The notes: generated by a model not told the origin, from the letters alone. Numbered from the stretch's first letter, positions 19,580-27,777 are shown. The stretch: 51,169 nt of DNA from Acinetobacter sp. A2 (GCF_012371325.1 NZ_JAAZQX010000020.1:1-51169); one strand, 5' to 3'. Numbers and translations: made by a program.

Positions 19580-20011
19580 TTAACGAGTACGTGGGCAAAC
19601 TTCAGTTTGAGCAAAGAAGTAGTTTACTTCACGCTCTGCAGATGCAACTGAGTCTGAACCGTGAGCAGCGTTTTCGTCGATGCTTACAGCGAAATCTGCA
19701 CGGATTGTACCAGGAGCAGCTTCTTTAGGGTTTGTCGCACCTAAAATTTCACGGTGAGCAAGAACTGCGTTTTCACCTTCAAGAACTGAAACAACAACTG
19801 GACCAGAAGTCATGAACGCAACTAGGTCACCAAAGAAACCACGTTCTTTGTGCTCAGCGTAGAAGCCTTCAGCTTCAGCTTGAGAAAGGTGTTTCATTTT
19901 AGTCGCAACGATTTTAAGACCAGCTTTTTCGAAACGAGCAAAGATGTCACCGATGTGGTTTTTAGCAACTGCATCTGGTTTTACGATAGATAAAGTACGT
20001 TCAATAGCCAT
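19580..20011 (-). CDS. ndk: Nucleoside diphosphate kinase
   Basis: A 143-residue enzyme that equalises nucleoside di- and triphosphate pools through a phosphohistidine. [15 protein letters not shown] at the start, the [12 protein letters not shown] segment and [20 protein letters not shown] near the end are family signatures. The active-site His normally lies in NAVHGSD; here it is AAHGSD with the His kept. The ribosome site AAGGAG is strong and a consensus TATAAT lies about 45 bases upstream. It is a single-gene unit. Confidence 0.97.
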   Translation of the reverse strand: MAIERTLSIVKPDAVAKNHIGDIFARFEKAGLKIVATKMKHLSQAEAEGFYAEHKERGFFGDLVAFMTSGPVVVSVLEGENAVLAHREILGATNPKEAAPGTIRADFAVSIDENAAHGSDSVASAEREVNYFFAQTEVCPRTR

Positions 20012-20053
20012 GATTGGCTCCTTAAGTCAATGTTGACGCGAAAATTTTGCCGC

Positions 20054-20059
20054 ATTATA
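20054..20059 (-). promoter_or_regulatory. Likely -10 element of the ndk promoter
   Basis: The minus strand reads a perfect TATAAT here, 43 bases before the ndk ATG. No good -35 box is visible at 16-18 bases upstream, so this is only a probable promoter. Confidence 0.5.
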
Positions 20060-20173
20060 CCGAATAATGGGCTGTTTTCTGCTTTTGATGTGTAAAAAAA
20101 TTGCTTTTTTCGATATGAAGCAAATTATGCAGATCGACATCGGATAAATCCGTCTGGCTTCACAGCACTATTT

Positions 20174-20374
20174 TTAACGTGCTTCGTCAATCCACGCCAT
20201 TTGAATGGCTTCTAACAAACCTTCTGTCGATTTTTCTGGGTTATCTTCAAACTCAGGTAAAGCGCAGACCCACGCGTGTAAATCGGTAAAACGAATCCAT
20301 TGTGGATCCACATCGGGATGTGCTTCATATAATTCAATCGCAATGTCGATGCTATCTGTCCAACGTAAACCCAT
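20174..20374 (-). CDS. iscX: IscX (YfhJ) iron-sulfur assembly accessory protein
   Basis: A 66-residue acidic protein that matches the full IscX length. The typical start LRWTDSIDIAIELYEAHPDVDP, the central IRFTDLHAWVCAL and the end AIQMAWIDE are family marks. IscX binds iron and the cysteine desulfurase IscS and tunes cluster assembly. It is usually the last gene of the isc operon. Here no isc genes are adjacent, so it is a separate unit between ndk and the PAP2 gene. Confidence 0.93.
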   Translation of the reverse strand: MGLRWTDSIDIAIELYEAHPDVDPQWIRFTDLHAWVCALPEFEDNPEKSTEGLLEAIQMAWIDEAR

Positions 20375-20833
20375 GTGTATTCCCTATTCTATTTAAGACA
20401 GCGACTACTTTAACAAATTTCACCAAAGCTGCCTGCCTTTCTGTATCTGATCTATAACTTTTCAAATATGATTTACACACATAAAACCATACTTAATGGT
20501 ACTCAATCACATACATCTGATACTCGGAAACGTCATCCACAACCTGAGCAAAAACAAGCACTGCTTTGTTTGCAGCGCAAGTCAACAATGGAGCAGTAAT
20601 CCAAATATGGAAAATCGCTTTTATGATGAGTAGCGTTACTCCGCAAGATGATGTTCTCGCGAAACACTCAGCTTCTCATTTTGCTGAATGAAAATATGTG
20701 TAGTAAAGTAGGTCGAACCGAAGGTTTATCCAACTGTTTGACCGTAATTAATAGGACTCCGTTATAACTCTTTAGCCCTCTAATCAATAAATTCATACTC
20801 AAGTTCTTAATATAAACTTGAGATACAAACCAC
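20375..20833. other. Gene-poor stretch between iscX and the PAP2 gene
   Basis: No convincing gene is visible in these 459 bases. A 43-codon frame on the plus strand (20468-20599) has no ribosome site. A hairpin with 8-base arms (CTCAAGTT at 20798-20805 and AACTTGAG at 20815-20822) sits just after the PAP2 stop without a T run. It may be a weak terminator or an mRNA 3' end. The part nearest iscX must hold the iscX promoter. Confidence 0.5.
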
Positions 20834-21385
20834 TTATAAAACAATATTTACATAAGGTGCAGCCAAAATAATCGCACTCGCTACAGCCCCTCCAATCATC
20901 GCCCCGACGGCCACATCACTTGGATAGTGCAAACCTAAAATCATACGGGAAATAGCTACCAAAATCGTAAAGGGCAACATCAACATCAACAATACTGGCT
21001 GGATATAACCCAACACTGTGGTGGTCATTACTGCATGTAATGTGTGACCCGATGGAAAGCTAAAATGATCTAGCGGGCGCTCACCTAAACGAATGACTTG
21101 GTGAACCTGATAGGGACGTGGACGCACTGTTTTTTGTTTGAGGTATTTATAAATACCTGTACCAACCGAGCCGCCCAATAAGAGATAAATAATTTGTAAG
21201 CTGTAGCCAATGCCTTGCATGATCCATGCACTTGCTAGCATGACATACCAGAACACACCATCGCCCAAACGGCTAATAATTTTAAAAAATTGTGCCACCC
21301 TCTGCGAGTGGGAAAAATGGTTAAGATACAAACAGCCTTTTAAGTCGAGATCCAGCATTCTTATTTTTGCATTTTTAAACTTCAT
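20834..21385 (-). CDS. PAP2-family membrane phosphatase
   Basis: A 183-residue integral membrane protein with four to five hydrophobic helices. It carries the three phosphatase motifs of the type-2 phosphatidic acid phosphatase family: KQKTVRPRPY, the PSGHTLHA motif with the catalytic His, and SRMILGLHYPSDV. Family substrates include phosphatidate, undecaprenyl diphosphate and lipid A phosphates; which applies is not visible. It has a clear GGAGAG ribosome site. It lies 24 bases after a glycosyltransferase gene and is probably co-transcribed, suggesting a shared lipid or glycolipid role (inference). Confidence 0.9.
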   Translation of the reverse strand: MKFKNAKIRMLDLDLKGCLYLNHFSHSQRVAQFFKIISRLGDGVFWYVMLASAWIMQGIGYSLQIIYLLLGGSVGTGIYKYLKQKTVRPRPYQVHQVIRLGERPLDHFSFPSGHTLHAVMTTTVLGYIQPVLLMLMLPFTILVAISRMILGLHYPSDVAVGAMIGGAVASAIILAAPYVNIVL

Positions 21386-21409
21386 CAGTTCTCTCCTTTT
21401 GGCGCATAA

Positions 21410-22693
21410 CTAAGATGGCATGTATCGCTCCTCTGCCACTTGATATAACGCCTGCTCAAATTGTTGGACTGGGTGTTGCCAGCCAATATTTAAAGTCGCT
21501 TTGCGGGCCTTTTCGCCCATTTGTCTAAGGGTTGTAATATCGGGAAGTCGGTGGATATGACCGACCAAATCTTCTGGCTGACCGAGTGGACTCAACCAAC
21601 CTGTTTCATTCGGTTTTATATGTAAACGTGCACAAGCATAGTCATAAGCAATGACAGGTAAGCCACTGGCCATGGCTTCTAACACGACATTGCCAAAGGT
21701 TTCGACCTGACTGGCAAAGGTAAATACATCAGCACTGGCATAAGCTTCTGCAAGCGCTGTGCCACTTAAACTGCCAGTAAAAATAATATCGCCATGCAAA
21801 TTCATGGCTTCTAGACGCTGACGATCGGGCCCATCACCCACCACCACCAATTTCACAGCTTGTTCCGTTTTTTGGGGCATGCTGTGGTAGGCATCAATAA
21901 TCACATTGACTTCTTTTTCTGGCGATAAACGCCCCACATACAACATCACTCGTGTGTTTTCATCTGCCCCCCAGCGTGCTCTAAGTGCTGTTGAACGAAA
22001 CTCAGGAGAGAAGTGCTCGACATCAACACCACGCCCGACAATCACCAATGGGCCTTCTACGCCAAACTGACGCAATGATTTTTCTGTGTCATGACTCGGC
22101 ACACAGGTCAGCAAAGTATTGTTATGGAACCACTTTAGATAGTGTTGTATCGGTTTAAGTAAAAAAGCCAAATCAAAAAATCGGCTAAAATCCTGAAATG
22201 CAGAGTGAAAACCACTGGAAACAGGAATACCTTTTGATTTTGCCAAATGCAAACTAGCAAGCCCCAAAGGCCCTTCAGTCACAATATGCACTACATCTGG
22301 TTCAAACTCATCTAGCGCCTGCGAGAGTTTAGACCACTGTGGCCAGCCAAATTGTAAATTATTATATTTAGGAATCGCTTGGGCTTTAACCAGACACTCT
22401 TTATAAGGCTGAAACTGGCCATCATGCTGTTTTTGTTCAGGGCGTATGAGCAGAATTTTATGCCCAAGTGTCTGTAAACCTTTGCACAATTGCTGCAATG
22501 AACGTGCTACACCATTAATTTCGGGTGGCCAAGTTTCTGTCACGAGGGCAATTTTTAAACGTGGGCGGACAAGGTCTGAGAGTTCAGATTGAGGCTGGCT
22601 ATTTTTTTGTTGTTGATCTTGTTTGAAATAAAATTTAAATGCATCGCTGTAACGCTCTAATTTACTGCTCTGCTTTGCCAATACATTGCTCAT
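21410..22693 (-). CDS. Glycosyltransferase, GT4 family
   Basis: A 427-residue glycosyltransferase of the GT-B fold. After about 45 polar, Gln-rich residues comes the acceptor-side domain (LKIALVTETWPPEINGVARS). The sugar-nucleotide domain has LYVGRLSPEKEV, VVVGDGPDR and the EX7E-type motif in ETFGNVVLEAMASGLPVIAYD. The overall pattern is close to the MgtA/DgdA-like transferases that add sugars to lipids. A TTG five codons upstream (22708) is possible, but an ATG is preferred. The next gene is a PAP2 phosphatase, as in glycolipid pathways; the actual acceptor is unknown. Confidence 0.88.
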   Translation of the reverse strand: MSNVLAKQSSKLERYSDAFKFYFKQDQQQKNSQPQSELSDLVRPRLKIALVTETWPPEINGVARSLQQLCKGLQTLGHKILLIRPEQKQHDGQFQPYKECLVKAQAIPKYNNLQFGWPQWSKLSQALDEFEPDVVHIVTEGPLGLASLHLAKSKGIPVSSGFHSAFQDFSRFFDLAFLLKPIQHYLKWFHNNTLLTCVPSHDTEKSLRQFGVEGPLVIVGRGVDVEHFSPEFRSTALRARWGADENTRVMLYVGRLSPEKEVNVIIDAYHSMPQKTEQAVKLVVVGDGPDRQRLEAMNLHGDIIFTGSLSGTALAEAYASADVFTFASQVETFGNVVLEAMASGLPVIAYDYACARLHIKPNETGWLSPLGQPEDLVGHIHRLPDITTLRQMGEKARKATLNIGWQHPVQQFEQALYQVAEERYMPS

Positions 22694-22913
22694 CGCCTTT
22701 CTGCTCAATTCTTATTTTATGCTAGTTAGCCTAATACAGCAGCATTGCAATAATATGATGCTTTGGTGACATGTTTGTCATTTTTTATACAATTTTAAAA
22801 GCTAGAAACCCCATAATTTGCTGTTAGTCGGCCCAAGAACAGATGAAAAAAAGCAGATATTCAATACCTGCCTGTTCAATACATTATCATGAGCCTGCTG
22901 CACATTAAAACAT

Positions 22914-23339
22914 CTAAAACAGTAAGTTAACGTATAACTCATCGGTATAGCGTCCTGCTGGCGTTGTCAAACTCGGCTGTTCATCTAACCTTACCGCTAC
23001 ACTGTATTTATGCCCTGATGCAGAAGTCTGTCCTTCAATTGGCGTGTTCCACAGATTATTTTTTGCACCCATAATGCGCATACTGGTACGTAAACGGTGA
23101 GCACCATTGTTTACAAAACTGCTGCCGTGCTTGTCCCGTAAATTACGACTACTAAACTGAATACTATAACCACGATCACAGCGCACATTAAAACTGGTTG
23201 CCGTCTGACTACGGTATTGAGCGCTCATTTGCAATAAAGACTCACTCACCGAACCAATGGTGCAGGCCTGTGCAGGAACACAGACCCAACAGCCACACAA
23301 CAACAGGCTTATTTTTTTTACGATCTCTAATCTTTTCAT
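22914..23339 (-). CDS. Spore coat protein U domain protein, minor pilin or tip subunit
   Basis: A 141-residue secreted protein. Residues 1-25 are a signal peptide ending AQA, and the mature chain starts with Cys. The single spore-coat-U (SCPU) domain has the usual pair of cysteines (the first, and one in FNVRCDRGYSIQF) and ends with TPAGRYTDELYVNLLF. That ending is the typical last strand of pilins made by archaic chaperone-usher systems. It is the last gene of the four-gene pilus operon, 32 bases after the usher. In Csu pili this place is held by a two-domain tip adhesin; this one has only one domain. The ATG has GGGTGAG upstream, and a GTG five codons earlier is less likely. Confidence 0.82.
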   Translation of the reverse strand: MKRLEIVKKISLLLCGCWVCVPAQACTIGSVSESLLQMSAQYRSQTATSFNVRCDRGYSIQFSSRNLRDKHGSSFVNNGAHRLRTSMRIMGAKNNLWNTPIEGQTSASGHKYSVAVRLDEQPSLTTPAGRYTDELYVNLLF

Positions 23340-23371
23340 TTTTCTCACCCTCACTCATCATGCTGACATGC

Positions 23372-25681
23372 TTACTGACAAATCAAATCCATTTGCGTTG
23401 TTTGCGGAACCGTGCCAGCTTTAACTTGAGGTACTTCAAGCTGACTATGGCAAATCTTTCCACCTTTGGTTTTGACTTTTAGCGTATAGCTGCCGGGTTT
23501 CACACCATATAAATGTACATTTCCATCACTGCCCACAGGTACAAACTCAGTGGTATCACGACTTAAATACACCTCACTTCCCTGCACAAACGGCTGCTGA
23601 TCAGCTGTAAGTAAACGTAATATAATCAATCCTGTACGCTGCACAGGAAAATTCACTTTATAACCACGTTGATTCATACCAATCACTTTTTGGCTTGAAT
23701 ATTCAAAGCTGTCATACATGTCTAACTGGTCTTGATCAAAAGACACGTCGTAATTGACGTAAGGTACAATGTCATGCACAAACACATAGCCTTTTTGATT
23801 GGTTTTGCCGACTGGTGTTAAAGCCCGTTGTACTTCTACATTTGGAATATCACCGACATTTACCAATGCAAAGGCATTGTCTACGTATTTGGTCATGGCC
23901 CATTTTCGATCTAACCAAACCACTGCACCCTGATAATTGGCTTGACTATAGCTAAAACGCTCACTTTCATCGTGGCTTAAATATAGATTACCCATAGGCA
24001 TTCTTAGCGCCGTATAAGCATTTACCCCAATCTCATCTTCTGCTTGTTGGTGGCGCACAGCAAGCGTGTAATCCACACCATTTTGAGCCAGACTACTTTG
24101 TGCATAACGCAACTGCGTCTGTTCATCAAAGTTATGAGAAAGTTGCGCACTGCGGCGTTGGTCAAACTGATAGTTCAGGGTTAAATATGCCCCGTCACTA
24201 TCCTCTATTTTTAAATCTTTATAATATGAAAATGACATTGAAGCCTGACGCCCAAACATACGCGAAAAACCGACCGTAAGCATTTGGCTATCTGCAAAAC
24301 TATTTTCAGTATTGGAGTGATAACGACGTTCCAAATAGTTCACGTTTAAGGTGTTGATTAAAGGAACATTAAAAATACTGACATAGGCCAAATTGTCATA
24401 TTCCACCGTTTGTGTTGCATCGCTATAACCCAAGCCTCGGTATTCAGGGCTGTAATACTTATGACTGGCACCGAATGCAATCCGACTGCCATTACGGCTT
24501 ATTGAAGTACCATAGGTATAGCCATCGCCCCAGTCACTATGACTAGAAGCTGCATGCGTATCTAACAAGGCATATTTGCTGATAGCCTGTGTCCATAACA
24601 AACCAACATTTTGCACATCCTTGCTGTAACTTAAATTAGTGCCTAAGGTCGTGCTGTCAGTAATCCCGCGTCTGAAATAAAGGTTGCCAAAAAACTCACG
24701 ATAATCATCTGACACGTAGTCATAGTCATAACGCAACTTGCCTGCAGAAAAGTTATATTCATTTAACCCAGGTTTGAGTAATTGCGTGGTGACATAGACA
24801 GGAAAGGATTGCACGGTACGGTTACCCAATACATCTTCCACCACCACCTGCGCCTCACCCGACTGCTGAATATTGGCGCCTGTATTTAAACTATAGTGTC
24901 CGGGTGTAATCTGTTGTTGATATAAATTGATGCCGTTAATGTATAAATCGACTGTCGATGGCAGTACCGCACTGCCCCTTAAGGTGGGTACATTCCAATA
25001 AATAAAATCTGGATAACTACTAAAATTTGAACCAAAAGATACACCGCCAAATCTAAATGTATCTAATAATGGATTATAAACACTGGTGTTATCACCCAAG
25101 GTTAAACGCTGATAACGTGATGGAAACTCTATTTCAAAACTGGTATTCAAACGCAGTAACTTATCTTGGTCTTGTTCTGCTTCTTTGCGATACATCATGG
25201 CATTTTTAAAAATCCAGTAATCCTTAAAAATACCAAGCTCCGCCAAGCCATTTAATTCATTATGGTTATCATAACGCGCATACAGTACGTCATAATTTAA
25301 AAAGCCACCCAAGTCCGCTTTAGAGGGAATCGCATGCGTTTGGGTAAATTGTGCATCAATAAAATAGCTGGCTGGTACAGTCAGTTTAATGGCTTGCAGT
25401 GCAGAATCTTGCTCAGACTGAATATCGTTAGTGGTTACTGAACAAAACTGCGTTTGTGCGCTGTGTTGTTGTAAGCGCTCTTGCAGCAAACCTAATTGTT
25501 GCAAGACCTCACATTCCATATAGCGTTGCCCATCCTGCTGCAATACCAGACTTTCAACGACACGATCAACGCCATTTAACCAAACACTATTTAATACCAT
25601 TTCAGGCTGAGCAGCAGCGGCTTGTAATGGTATCCCCCACAGGACACATTGCAGCGCAAAAAACAGTCGAGTTCTATGCAT
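23372..25681 (-). CDS. Fimbrial outer-membrane usher
   Basis: A 769-residue protein with a signal peptide of about 24 residues. An N-terminal periplasmic domain that receives chaperone-pilin complexes follows (with Cys pair MECEVL and FCSVTT). Then comes a long beta-barrel region rich in alternating Tyr/Ser/aromatic strands, with a plug-like segment around YINGINLYQQQITPGHYSL. The C-terminal domains end in KICHSQL...MDLIC. It has the FGGVSFGSNFSSYPDF and SFPVYVTTQLL segments typical of ushers. It is rather short; Csu-type ushers are nearer 800 residues or more. Its ribosome site lies inside the end of the chaperone gene. Confidence 0.93.
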   Translation of the reverse strand: MHRTRLFFALQCVLWGIPLQAAAAQPEMVLNSVWLNGVDRVVESLVLQQDGQRYMECEVLQQLGLLQERLQQHSAQTQFCSVTTNDIQSEQDSALQAIKLTVPASYFIDAQFTQTHAIPSKADLGGFLNYDVLYARYDNHNELNGLAELGIFKDYWIFKNAMMYRKEAEQDQDKLLRLNTSFEIEFPSRYQRLTLGDNTSVYNPLLDTFRFGGVSFGSNFSSYPDFIYWNVPTLRGSAVLPSTVDLYINGINLYQQQITPGHYSLNTGANIQQSGEAQVVVEDVLGNRTVQSFPVYVTTQLLKPGLNEYNFSAGKLRYDYDYVSDDYREFFGNLYFRRGITDSTTLGTNLSYSKDVQNVGLLWTQAISKYALLDTHAASSHSDWGDGYTYGTSISRNGSRIAFGASHKYYSPEYRGLGYSDATQTVEYDNLAYVSIFNVPLINTLNVNYLERRYHSNTENSFADSQMLTVGFSRMFGRQASMSFSYYKDLKIEDSDGAYLTLNYQFDQRRSAQLSHNFDEQTQLRYAQSSLAQNGVDYTLAVRHQQAEDEIGVNAYTALRMPMGNLYLSHDESERFSYSQANYQGAVVWLDRKWAMTKYVDNAFALVNVGDIPNVEVQRALTPVGKTNQKGYVFVHDIVPYVNYDVSFDQDQLDMYDSFEYSSQKVIGMNQRGYKVNFPVQRTGLIILRLLTADQQPFVQGSEVYLSRDTTEFVPVGSDGNVHLYGVKPGSYTLKVKTKGGKICHSQLEVPQVKAGTVPQTTQMDLICQ

Positions 25682-25684
25682 GAT

Positions 25685-26401
25685 TTAGCCCTTCATTTTT
25701 AACTCAATGGCTTGCTCACTTTTATCTGTTTCAAGTTTGAGTATGTAATTTTTCAAATCACTGAGTTTGATTTGCCCCATATCAAAGCTATGTTTTTGTT
25801 GATTTAACAAATATTTCATTTCACTAGAGGTTGCGATAGCTTGTTTTTTCTGGTCTAGAATGCTGATCGAAGAAATTTGCACATGTGATGCAGCATGATT
25901 TTCTATCTCTAAAAATAAGCGGTTATTCTGATAACGCGGGGTTGCCGTTACATTAATTGCATCTTGCTTGCCTACAAACAAAGGGACTGAAATCGTAAAT
26001 AAAAACTGCAAAGCGTCTTCTTCCACCACAGGGGCAATTTCTTTAAAAACAATACGCCAAGTTTTTTCTTGCGCCATTTCTTCCTTAGAAAGTGGTCGGC
26101 TAAAACCTACGCGTATCACTTGTTGTGCATTCGGTTGTAAAACAAAGTTTTTAGGATTAATTAAGATGTCTTGTTCTGGTTCTAGCACATCTTCACCCTG
26201 TGCATTTTGCGACCATTTATAGGCAGACATTTCAAAGCTTTTCGGTTCAGTAAGATCGGTGGCTTCCATGACTACTGTTGCACTGCGTTGTCGTGCTTTA
26301 TCGCCCAAATACATTTGCGTAGGTGAAATGACCAAGTTTGCATAAACAGCTTCTACACATAAGCAACCTGCAACCAGCATATATTTCAATAATCGTTTCA
26401 T
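25685..26401 (-). CDS. Periplasmic pilus chaperone
   Basis: A 238-residue PapD-like chaperone with a signal peptide of about 21 residues ending VYA. The mature part starts LVISPTQMYLGD, the usual first strand. It has a conserved arginine just after it, and then VLQPNAQQVIRVGFSRPL, the strand and Arg that hold the pilin C-terminus. The style (PTQMYL..., a DILINPKNFVLQP segment) resembles chaperones of the archaic or sigma class such as CsuC. It is preceded by GGGGGAAG at the start codon and lies 98 bases after the pilin gene, with a hairpin in the gap. Confidence 0.9.
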   Translation of the reverse strand: MKRLLKYMLVAGCLCVEAVYANLVISPTQMYLGDKARQRSATVVMEATDLTEPKSFEMSAYKWSQNAQGEDVLEPEQDILINPKNFVLQPNAQQVIRVGFSRPLSKEEMAQEKTWRIVFKEIAPVVEEDALQFLFTISVPLFVGKQDAINVTATPRYQNNRLFLEIENHAASHVQISSISILDQKKQAIATSSEMKYLLNQQKHSFDMGQIKLSDLKNYILKLETDKSEQAIELKMKG

Positions 26402-26440
26402 ACTTCCCCCAGCAATGTCTTATTTTGTATTTCTTTAGAC

Positions 26441-26477
26441 TAAAAAGTTGACTCCACCCTGTCGGTAAAGCCAACTT
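26441..26477 (-). terminator. Hairpin between pilin and chaperone genes
   Basis: In the minus-strand RNA, arms of 14 bases (plus-strand 26445-26458 and 26464-26477) pair throughout with three G-U wobbles around a five-base loop, followed by UUU then A. It lies in the 98-base gap after the pilin gene. It may act as a partial terminator or as a 3' stabiliser, so that pilin mRNA exceeds chaperone and usher mRNA. Confidence 0.65.
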
Positions 26478-26499
26478 ATTCAGATTGAGTTCAAGCGAA

Positions 26500-27027
26500 T
26501 TAGAATGACACTCGAATGTTGTATTTATCGGTGTAAGTACCCGCTGGTTTAGAAATACCTACGCTGTCACTTTTAACCAAGACATTATAAGTATTCCAGC
26601 CATTGTTACCTGGCGCAATGTTGGTTTTCTGATCATTTAACTGAATCACAGACGATGAACCCGCAAGCGTGGTTTCAACGGTTAAACCCACTGCATGATT
26701 ACCTGATATCGCTTGAGATTTGGTTGATTTGCTCCCCACACGGTTATCGGTATCGACCATTAAGTTGTACTTTGCATTCGCTCCAACCAAAAATTGACCT
26801 GAAGATTCTGCACCATCTTTTAATGAGATACTTGGTGTTTTCACTTTCAGTTCACAGCGCTTAGGCACAATCACTTGAATTGGAATACTTCCTGTACATG
26901 GCCCTTCGTTACATACTGGAGTTGGTTTAGGGTCTTTAGGAGGAGTATGACCACCTCCCGCCATTGTTACTGTTGAAAAAGCGCCGAAAACCACCACAGC
27001 TGCAGCTGTTTTAATAAATTTAGACAT
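26500..27027 (-). CDS. Spore coat U-type major pilin of the chaperone-usher cluster
   Basis: A 175-residue secreted protein. The signal peptide is about residues 1-23, ending TMA. The mature protein opens with a Gly/Pro/Lys-rich stretch (residues 24-46) holding Cys39 and Cys44. A hydrophobic alternating strand follows (SIPIQVIVPKRCELKV), then an SCPU-like beta domain ending KPAGTYTDKYNIRVSF. The third and last cysteine is Cys58; the usual partner cysteine later in the domain is absent. As first gene of the operon, and with a hairpin after it, it is the likely major subunit. It has a clear GGAG ribosome site and a long leader upstream. Confidence 0.85.
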   Translation of the reverse strand: MSKFIKTAAAVVVFGAFSTVTMAGGGHTPPKDPKPTPVCNEGPCTGSIPIQVIVPKRCELKVKTPSISLKDGAESSGQFLVGANAKYNLMVDTDNRVGSKSTKSQAISGNHAVGLTVETTLAGSSSVIQLNDQKTNIAPGNNGWNTYNVLVKSDSVGISKPAGTYTDKYNIRVSF

Positions 27028-27100
27028 GTCATTTCTCCATAAACTTTTATAAAAACCATTTTTTAATCATTCACTCACTTGAGATGTCGTTAGAATTATT

Positions 27101-27124
27101 GAAACTCAATCCTTAGCGAGTTTC
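27101..27124 (-). promoter_or_regulatory. Hairpin in the pilin mRNA leader with a GGA loop
   Basis: Seven-base arms GAAACTC and GAGTTTC enclose, on the minus strand, the loop GCTAAGGATT. A GGA exposed in a hairpin loop is the form bound by CsrA-type proteins, but no more than this similarity can be claimed. Confidence 0.35.
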
Positions 27125-27154
27125 TTCATTGTAGGTATTTCTCACAAAAATCCA

Positions 27155-27184
27155 TCTATATGCTCCATTTCACACAATTTTGAA
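27155..27184 (-). promoter_or_regulatory. Possible promoter of the pilus operon
   Basis: On the minus strand TTCAAA is followed after 18 bases by TATAGA. This would give a leader of about 120 bases before the pilin ATG. Both boxes are imperfect and other AT-rich choices exist nearby. Confidence 0.3.
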
Positions 27185-27240
27185 TAAACTTTGAATTTCA
27201 GCAAATTAGGAGATTAAAGTACTGTTTTAAATGACATCAC

Positions 27241-27293
27241 AAAAAACTAGGGAGCAGCTTACTCCCTAAAATTTGTGACCCAAATTTTAGGGA
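27241..27293 (-). terminator. Terminator with overlapping alternative hairpin upstream of the pilus operon
   Basis: Reading the minus strand, a 12-base-pair hairpin (plus-strand arms 27263-27274 and 27282-27293, loop of 7) comes first. It shares its second arm with a following 7-base-pair stem (27248-27254 with 27262-27268, loop of 7) that is followed by G and T6. The two folds exclude each other, as antiterminator and terminator do in attenuators. The T run ends 214 bases before the pilin start. It could equally be the plain end of an unseen small RNA. Confidence 0.6.
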
Positions 27294-27694
27294 TAATAAA
27301 AAAATATATTTCTTTACACCTAGATTAAGATTTTGTTTTTATTGATTTTTAATTTATCTTTATTTTAACTTTTGTTACACTTTAAGTCGGTTTATTTTTA
27401 ACTGAATGGTTAAATTATGATTTTTAGTCTATTTTTTACTATACTTTTCACATATTTGATTCGCTATCTCCTATCACATTCGACAGACTGAGCGCTTTTT
27501 AACATCAAATCTCACCAATTACAGGGATTGCCTCTCGCTATAAAAAACTATGTTTTGAGCAACTAAATTTATCGTTAAGATCAAATTTTCACACCACTAA
27601 ATCAACGAAGAAATAATTGATTATTCATCTATATCGGTAAAGTGAGTGATAAATCTTGCTCGATGTTTAGCGAGCTCATAAGGTAATCGCAGAC
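27294..27694. other. AT-rich gene-free stretch upstream of the pilus operon
   Basis: No open frame with a ribosome site was found on either strand in these 400 bases. The sequence is very AT-rich, with long T and A runs that would bend or be bound by H-NS-like proteins. Any transcript stopping at the terminator in 27241-27268 must start in here. No clear promoter was picked out. Confidence 0.45.
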
Positions 27695-27731
27695 AAAATA
27701 AAACCCCATTCAAGCACTGCCTGAATGGGGT
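27695..27731 (-). terminator. Rho-independent terminator of glnE-ilvE
   Basis: The arms ACCCCATTCA (27703-27712) and TGAATGGGGT (27722-27731) pair over 10 bases. On the minus strand they are followed by TTTATTTTG. A second hairpin (CCTGAGT 27739-27745 with ACTCAGG 27757-27763) sits between it and the ilvE stop. Confidence 0.9.
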
Positions 27732-27777
27732 CATCACACCTGAGTCAATTCTCTTCACTCAGGCACACAAGCGTGAC

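Noticed and set aside
20468..20599. 43-codon open frame on the plus strand between iscX and the PAP2 gene
   Set aside because: No ribosome binding site, no recognisable domain and polar, unordered composition; probably chance.
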